From Syntrophales bacterium (GTDB lineage: Bacteria; Desulfobacterota; Syntrophia; Syntrophales; UBA4778): a stretch of DNA of 64,000 nucleotides. A program made the position numbers and the translations under genes. The stretch lies in assembly GCA_028712885.1 (NCBI GenBank), contig JAQTPK010000004.1, forward strand, positions 1 through 64,000. Reading direction: 5' to 3'. Below the pieces are notes generated by a model that worked only from the letters and a program-made list of their open reading frames with translations, made no database searches and was not told where the DNA came from. This document shows, in pieces, positions 57,902 through 64,000 of the stretch (position 1 is the first letter of the stretch; every line of letters starts with the position of its first letter).

Positions 57902-57934
57902 CCTGATGCCGGAAACCCGATGCCTGATGCCCAA
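57902..57934. repeat. Heptad border repeat (CCTGATG class)
   Basis: CCTGATG, CCGGAAA, CCCGATG, CCTGATG in 7-bp register between ileS and the groEL terminator. Class E in complementary orientation. Confidence 0.6.
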
Positions 57935-57975
57935 ACAAAAAGGACCCCTTGCGGTCCGCAAGGGGTCCCTTTTTG
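57935..57975 (-). terminator. Intrinsic terminator of groEL
   Basis: GGACCCCTTGC (57942-57952) and GCAAGGGGTCC (57958-57968) form an 11-bp stem with a GGTCC loop. On the minus strand it is followed by TTTTTGTTTG. Confidence 0.9.
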
Positions 57976-57987
57976 TTTGTAAGTTTA

Positions 57988-59646
<1,659 letters not shown>

Positions 59647-59937
59647 TTACTTCTCAATTATTCCGAGGATGTCTTCCTCTCTCATGATCAGGTAATCGAC
59701 GCCGTCGATCTTCACCTCTGTCCCCGCATACTTGCTGAACAGCACCTTGTCTCCGGCTGCCACGTCCAGCTTGACCACCTTTCCGTCTTCCGTCATGCGG
59801 CCTTTTCCAACCGAGATGACCTGGCCTTCCATCGGTTTTTCCTTGGCGGTGTCGGGGATAATTATTCCGCCTTTCGTTTTTTGCTCCTCTTCCAAGCGTT
59901 TGACAAGAATCCTGTCGTGAAGCGGTCTGATCTTCAT
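59647..59937 (-). CDS. groES: Co-chaperonin GroES (10 kDa)
   Basis: A 96-residue Gro[36 protein letters not shown] (mobile loop) and [18 protein letters not shown] are diagnostic. It caps the GroEL ring. The AAGGAGG ribosome site is strong. It is the first gene of groES-groEL, downstream of a sigma70 promoter and an 8-bp inverted repeat that is not the CIRCE element. Confidence 0.97.
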   Translation of the reverse strand: MKIRPLHDRILVKRLEEEQKTKGGIIIPDTAKEKPMEGQVISVGKGRMTEDGKVVKLDVAAGDKVLFSKYAGTEVKIDGVDYLIMREEDILGIIEK

Positions 59938-59973
59938 CCTGAGATGATCCTCCTTTCCACTATAATTTTTTGC

Positions 59974-59997
59974 CTTAGAAATTTAAGGCTTTCTAAG
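59974..59997. promoter_or_regulatory. Inverted repeat at the groESL promoter (non-CIRCE)
   Basis: CTTAGAAA (59974-59981) and TTTCTAAG (59990-59997) are perfect inverted 8-mers separated by 8 bases. It lies just downstream of the predicted transcription start, where an operator such as CIRCE would be expected, but the CIRCE sequence (TTAGCACTC..GAGTGCTAA) is absent. It is a candidate operator of an unidentified repressor. Confidence 0.55.
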
Positions 59998-60016
59998 CCG
60001 GCGGGAAATTTCGGGC

Positions 60017-60046
60017 ATAACATAAACATAAAATCAGTTATGTCAA
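60017..60046 (-). promoter_or_regulatory. Sigma70 promoter of groESL
   Basis: On the minus strand: perfect TTGACA (60046-60041), an 18-base spacer, TGTTAT (60022-60017). The predicted start is near 60010, which puts the inverted repeat at 59974-59997 within the first transcribed bases. Confidence 0.65.
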
Positions 60047-60176
60047 GAGAAAATCCAGAGATAAAGCTAAGATTATAATTAAAAAACGCATTCTTCCGGA
60101 AGTTTTGCTCATTTGCATTCCCATTTCAATTATGCTACATAGTCGCCGCCCGAAGGCCTGAAGGGGAGATAATCGC

Positions 60177-60797
60177 ATGCGCATAATTCCAAAAGACGAG
60201 AAATTTTACGACCTTTTCGAGGAACTCGCGGACAAGATTGAAGAGGGCGGCAAGCTCTTTCACGACATTCTCGAGAAGTACGAATATTCCGAACCGAAGC
60301 TTTCCAAACTGAAAGAAATCGAGCACGAAGCGGATACGATCACCCACCGCACCTATGAAAAGATGCACAAGACCTTTCTCACTCCGCTCGACAGGGAGGA
60401 TATCTACGCCCTTGTCAACAAGATGGACAGCATCCTGGACATGATCGAAGCGGCAGGCATCAGGATGCACCTGTATAAAATCAAAAAACCCAGCCGGGAA
60501 ATTATTGAACTGACTAGAGTTTTGAACGAGGCGATCTGCGGCGTCAAGAAGATCGTGTACGCCCTCCGCCATAAGAAGAACACCAAGCAGATCCTCGACA
60601 CCTGCGTCGAGATAAATACGCTTGAAAACGAGGGAGATTATATTCTGCGTACGACGGTCGCGCGTCTTTTCGAAGAGGAAAAGGACGCCATCGAGCTGAT
60701 TAAATGGAAGGAGATCTGCGAGAGGATCGAGGAAGCCCTGGATGTCTGCGAGGACGTTTCAAACATTGTCGAGGGAATCGTCCTGAAGCATGGATAA
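60177..60797 (+). CDS. DUF47/PhoU-like phosphate transport accessory protein
   Basis: A 206-residue all-helical protein of the DUF47 family (TIGR00153-like), which is commonly linked to Pit transporters. IPKDEKFYDLFEELADKIEEGG starts the domain; EIEHEADTITHRTYEKMHKTFLTPLDREDIYAL and ENEGDYILRTTVARLF carry the acidic metal-binding repeats of PhoU-like proteins. It is thought to modulate phosphate uptake. It overlaps pit by 8 bases. The start is ATG 60177 with GGGGAG 8 bases ahead. Confidence 0.9.
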   Translation: MRIIPKDEKFYDLFEELADKIEEGGKLFHDILEKYEYSEPKLSKLKEIEHEADTITHRTYEKMHKTFLTPLDREDIYALVNKMDSILDMIEAAGIRMHLYKIKKPSREIIELTRVLNEAICGVKKIVYALRHKKNTKQILDTCVEINTLENEGDYILRTTVARLFEEEKDAIELIKWKEICERIEEALDVCEDVSNIVEGIVLKHG

Positions 60798-61788
60798 CTC
60801 GCTTGCGCTGATTCTTTTCATTATATTAATATCCCTGATATTCGATTTCATTAACGGCTTCCATGATGCCGCAAATTCCATCTCCTGTGTAGTTTCCACC
60901 CGGGTGCTTTCCCCGCGCAATGCCGTTTACTGGGCCGCTTTCTTCAACTTTGTCGCGGCATTCACGGTCGGCGCCCCCGTGGCGGTGACGATCGGGACGG
61001 GAATAGTAACGCCGAATATTATCGACAACAGCCTGATTCTCTCCGCTTTATTCGGGGCGATCGCCTGGAACCTCATCACCTGGTATGTAGGTCTGCCGAG
61101 CAGTTCCTCCCATGCACTTATCGGAGGTCTGATCGGAGCGGGGATCGTCAAAGGAGGGTTCCACGTCCTCGTCTGGAAAGGCATTATCAAGACGGCCGCT
61201 TTCATTATTCTGTCACCCACCATCGGCTTTGTCTTGGGCCTGATTCTGATGATTCTGAACCTGAACCTTACCCGGAACTTTCATCCCGCCAAAGCAGACC
61301 GTGTATTCAGGAAACTGCAGCTCGTCTCGGCGGCTATACACAGCCTCGGTCACGGCATGAACGACGCCCAGAAAACGATGGGAATCATCGCTATCGTCCT
61401 GTTCAGCAGCGGATATCTTGGACCCCGCTTTTACATCCCGTTCTGGATAGTCCTGATATGTACTTTCACCATCGCCCTCGGCACGATGGCGGGAGGATGG
61501 CGGATCGTCAAAACCATGGGAACGAGGATAACGAAGCTGCGGCCCATGGGTGGTTTCTCCGCCGAAACTGCGGCCGCGACATCCCTCATCGGTGCGACAC
61601 TGGGCGGCATCCCGGTCAGCACGACACACACGATTACGGGCGCCATCATGGGGGTGGGCACCACGCACCGGCTGACGGCCGTCCGGTGGGGCGTGGCGGG
61701 ATCAATCGTGTGGGCATGGATTCTTACCATTCCCGTATCGGCGGCCATATCCGGCGCCTCTTATATACTGCTCCGCTCAATGTTCTGA
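60790..61788 (+). CDS. pit: PiT-family inorganic phosphate transporter
   Basis: A 332-residue inner-membrane transporter of the PiT family. The family repeat GFHDAANSISCVVSTRVLSPR occurs near the N-terminus and again in the second half (HGMNDAQKTMGIIAI). GLPSSSSHALIGGLIGAGI and its counterpart GIPVSTTHTITGAIMGVG show the internal two-fold duplication. About ten membrane segments are predicted. It takes up phosphate with cations. The DUF47 partner is directly upstream, overlapping. Confidence 0.95.
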   Translation: MDNSLALILFIILISLIFDFINGFHDAANSISCVVSTRVLSPRNAVYWAAFFNFVAAFTVGAPVAVTIGTGIVTPNIIDNSLILSALFGAIAWNLITWYVGLPSSSSHALIGGLIGAGIVKGGFHVLVWKGIIKTAAFIILSPTIGFVLGLILMILNLNLTRNFHPAKADRVFRKLQLVSAAIHSLGHGMNDAQKTMGIIAIVLFSSGYLGPRFYIPFWIVLICTFTIALGTMAGGWRIVKTMGTRITKLRPMGGFSAETAAATSLIGATLGGIPVSTTHTITGAIMGVGTTHRLTAVRWGVAGSIVWAWILTIPVSAAISGASYILLRSMF

Positions 61789-61796
61789 AGTTTAAA

Positions 61797-63536
61797 CTAT
61801 TCTTTATAGACCGGAAAGTATAAAGAAACCGTCGTTCCCTGCCCGAGCTGGCTCTCTATCTCCATCTTTCCCTGGTGAGCCTGCATGAGGTGCTTGACGA
61901 TGGACAGGCCCAGTCCGGTTCCTCCCAGCTCGCGGGAGCGGGTCTTATCGACGCGGTAAAACCTTTCTCCGAGTCGTGAAATTTCGCTTTTCGGCACGCC
62001 CACACCCGTATCGGCGACGCGGAGGACCACCCATTGGCCTCCCTCCCGCAACGCCGACACGGAAATCCTGCCCGGCGCGGGCGTGAATTTCACCGCGTTG
62101 TCGAGGACGTTCAGCAAAATCTGCACCAGCCGGTCCCTGTCCGCGCGGACGGGAGGGGTGGTCTCCGGTACGTCCCTGGAGACGGCCAGCCCTTTTTCGC
62201 CGGCCCTGGACTCGATCATGGGAAGCACGCTTTCGGCGATGCCGCTGAGAGAGACGCTTTCAAAATAGAATTTTATTTCACCCAGCTCGATATTGGAGAT
62301 CGTCAGCAGGTCTTCCAGCAGGCGGTTCATGCGTTCTGCATGCCGGGAGATAATGCCGAGAAACCTGAGGGCCGTCTCCCTGTCCTCTATCGCTCCTCCC
62401 TCGAGCGTTTCTATGAACCCGAGAATGGCCGTCAGAGGCGTTTTGATTTCGTGCGTGACGTTGGCGACAAAATCGACGCGCATGCGCTCGAGTTTCTTCA
62501 CCCGGGTAACGTCGTGGAAGACGATAAGCGTCTTTTCCTCGCCGCCGGGCAGTCCCGCTACCGATGATATGCTGATATTGAAGGTCATGGGACTGATCTC
62601 GCCAAGGACGATCTCTTCCCTTACCGGCTGCCTCGCGGCCCGGAACGATTCAAAGGCCTTCTGCAGCTCGATATTCCGGAATGCTTCCATCAGCGTTTTT
62701 CCCGCAGCCTCTCCGTATTCCGCCGCGATCATCTTGCGGAATGCCCGGTTGTAAATCTCGATTTTATTATCGCCGTTCAGAAGGAGCACGCCTTCGCTCA
62801 TGCTGGCAAATGCGGCGATGAGCTTCCCTTTTTCCTCGCTGACCGACCGGATCTGGCTCTGCAGTTCCTCAACAAGGAAATTGATGTTCTTCGCTAGTTG
62901 GCCGAGTTCGTCGTTCTTGCGGATCAGCAGAGATCCCGGTTCTTTGCCCTCGCGCAGCTTTTCCGTAAAATCCTCCATCTCCTTTATCGGTGAATAATAC
63001 CTGTAGGAGAAAATCAGTGCAAAGATCAGGGACGGGAAAACCATTATGAGGATAGACACGAACAGGCTGCGGTACAGCGAATCCATGATGCTGCGGATTT
63101 CGTGCAGCGGCTTGGCCAGGCGGATAAATCCGCCGTCTCCCCGGGAGAGCGCCACGTAAAGCATATCCGTTCCGACCGTCCGGCTGTATCTTATCGCCTT
63201 TCCCGACCCGCGCACTCTCGCTTCCTGGATCTCGGGACGGGTAAGGTGCTTTTCCATGGTTGAAACCTCGTGCTCCGAATCCGCGATGATTTCGCCGCCG
63301 GGGGCGATCAGCGTAATCCTCGACTTTGAAATTTCCGCCAGCCGGCCGATTCTTTCCCCGGCCTCCAGCCGGGACTCCGAGTTGATTACCTGTGCGAAGG
63401 TCAGAAGCTCTTTCTCGATCCTTTCGACAGTGCCCGCTCTTATCTGCTGTCCGACAAGGTAGTAGATCACGGAACTCGCCAGAATAATCAGGATCAGATA
63501 GGTACCCAGGACCTTTATGAAGAGTCGGCTTTTCAT
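61797..63536 (-). CDS. phoR: Phosphate-type sensor histidine kinase (PhoR-like)
   Basis: A 579-residue membrane sensor kinase. Two membrane segments (about 8-28 and 160-185) flank an extracytoplasmic sensor region. Then follow HAMP (about 185-235), PAS (about 245-350), HisKA with the phospho-histidine in FVANVTHEIKTPLTAILGF, and a HATPase with N-box NVLDNAVKFTP, G1 DTGVGVPKSE and G2 GGTGLGLSIVKH. Overlap with phoU (ATGA) and closeness to pit support a phosphate-starvation role. It is convergent with pit. The response regulator phoB is expected beyond the window edge or elsewhere. Confidence 0.85.
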   Translation of the reverse strand: MKSRLFIKVLGTYLILIILASSVIYYLVGQQIRAGTVERIEKELLTFAQVINSESRLEAGERIGRLAEISKSRITLIAPGGEIIADSEHEVSTMEKHLTRPEIQEARVRGSGKAIRYSRTVGTDMLYVALSRGDGGFIRLAKPLHEIRSIMDSLYRSLFVSILIMVFPSLIFALIFSYRYYSPIKEMEDFTEKLREGKEPGSLLIRKNDELGQLAKNINFLVEELQSQIRSVSEEKGKLIAAFASMSEGVLLLNGDNKIEIYNRAFRKMIAAEYGEAAGKTLMEAFRNIELQKAFESFRAARQPVREEIVLGEISPMTFNISISSVAGLPGGEEKTLIVFHDVTRVKKLERMRVDFVANVTHEIKTPLTAILGFIETLEGGAIEDRETALRFLGIISRHAERMNRLLEDLLTISNIELGEIKFYFESVSLSGIAESVLPMIESRAGEKGLAVSRDVPETTPPVRADRDRLVQILLNVLDNAVKFTPAPGRISVSALREGGQWVVLRVADTGVGVPKSEISRLGERFYRVDKTRSRELGGTGLGLSIVKHLMQAHQGKMEIESQLGQGTTVSLYFPVYKE

Positions 63537-64000
63537 CCGTCCTTCCGGAATAATTCATCCGTTTGCTGGTGCCGGACGGTTTTTCCCGTCACCATGTAAA
63601 TGACCATATCCGCGACTCCCTTGGCATGGTCGGCGATTCTCTCCAGGTTTTTGGAAATCTGCATGATCAGCAGCGCGCGATGTATAGTGCGCGGGTCCTC
63701 CATCATGAACGTCAGGAGCTCCCGGAAGATCTGGTCATTAAGACCGTCGACCACGTTTTCCTCACGCCGCACATTTTCCGCGATATCTATGCTTCCGCGC
63801 ACGAGTGCGTCCAGACTCTCTTTGATCATCGCTCTCGTGATGTCCGACATGCGGGGGAGGTCGATGTAGGGCTTGAGCTGCGGCTCCTTATTGAGCTGGA
63901 TCGCTTTCTGGGCGATATTGACCGCCATATCTCCGATCCTCTCCAGGTGGCCGTTTATTTTTATCGCGGTGGCGATGAAACGGAGGTCGCGGGCGGTCGG
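63533..64000 (-). CDS. phoU: PhoU phosphate regulator, partial (cut by window end)
   Basis: The C-terminal 155 or so residues of a PhoU-type helical protein, running off the window. The first half-domain repeat ends in LRFIATAIKINGHLERIGDMAVNIA and the second contains ALLIMQISKNLERIADHAKGVADMVIY, the duplicated E-R-x-x-D(H)A motif of PhoU. It overlaps phoR by ATGA. PhoU normally represses PhoR signalling and the Pst transporter when phosphate is ample. The N-terminus lies outside the window, so length cannot be checked. Confidence 0.93.
   Translation of the reverse strand, partial: PTARDLRFIATAIKINGHLERIGDMAVNIAQKAIQLNKEPQLKPYIDLPRMSDITRAMIKESLDALVRGSIDIAENVRREENVVDGLNDQIFRELLTFMMEDPRTIHRALLIMQISKNLERIADHAKGVADMVIYMVTGKTVRHQQTDELFRKDG

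Noticed and set aside
59938-60176. A CIRCE element before groES
   Set aside because: TTAGCACTC-N9-GAGTGCTAA is not present; only the unrelated CTTAGAAA palindrome is.

Overview
This window reads as a GC-rich Gram-negative chromosome, most plausibly a deltaproteobacterium in the broad sense (Desulfobacterota, Syntrophia-like). The placement is inference. It rests on a selenocysteine-containing SelD, a ferredoxin-like-domain DAHP synthase heading a complete aro/phe/tyr operon, an Mla-type lipid transport operon, EF-P with EpmA, ileS-lspA, a flavodiiron protein, a molybdenum hydroxylase with XdhC and MocA, and a Pit/DUF47/PhoR/PhoU phosphate block. No rRNA, CRISPR array or intact insertion sequence is visible. 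There is one tRNA (Thr, anticodon CGT).

Layout. 1-450 holds REP-like inverted repeats. 454-8366 holds an alcohol dehydrogenase, a YkgJ-type protein, thrC, selD (in-frame TGA plus a SECIS hairpin) coupled to a 50-residue ORF and a ferritin-like protein, an MscS channel, an FmdB zinc ribbon and an HEXXH protein. 8604-17034 is an envelope block: mlaD-mlaF-mlaE-ddl (one operon), a small outer-membrane beta-barrel, a second Ddl paralogue and an alanine racemase with a large extra C-terminal domain. 17123-21416 holds a CHASE2 adenylate cyclase, tRNA-Thr, epmA and efp. 21597-31549 is the aromatic operon aroF-aroB-pheA-aroD-aroE-aroA-aroK-aroC-tyrA, mostly joined by 4-base overlaps, with a structured RNA and terminator in front. 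32076-40116 holds the flavodiiron protein, a structured-RNA/amidoligase locus, a 3D-domain lipoprotein, an isochorismatase-fold hydrolase, a metallophosphoesterase and a GGDEF protein. 40246-42170 is an AT-richer restriction-modification pair in which both genes are frameshifted. 42203-52438 holds an acetyltransferase/MFS/aminotransferase cluster, then mocA-xdhC divergent from a three-subunit molybdenum hydroxylase. 52715-64000 holds a cupin, a secreted MVL-like lectin, lspA-ileS, groESL and the phosphate block, cut off inside phoU.

The two most unusual signals are these. (1) At 33480-36031 an amidoligase carries a SWIM zinc finger at each end. It sits behind a textbook four-segment attenuator and a small basic ORF of unknown function. 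(2) Degenerate repeats of exactly 7 bp period occur at many gene borders in at least seven sequence families, and several occur as complementary paired arms. Also notable is the pair of Ddl paralogues with complementary active-site substitutions, one of which has the Tyr-to-Phe change known from D-Ala-D-Lac ligases.

The long open frames opposite xdhA, ileS, groEL, alr and others are treated as GC-skew shadows and are not annotated. Starts were moved inward from the longest open frame wherever a family alignment or ribosome site supported it.
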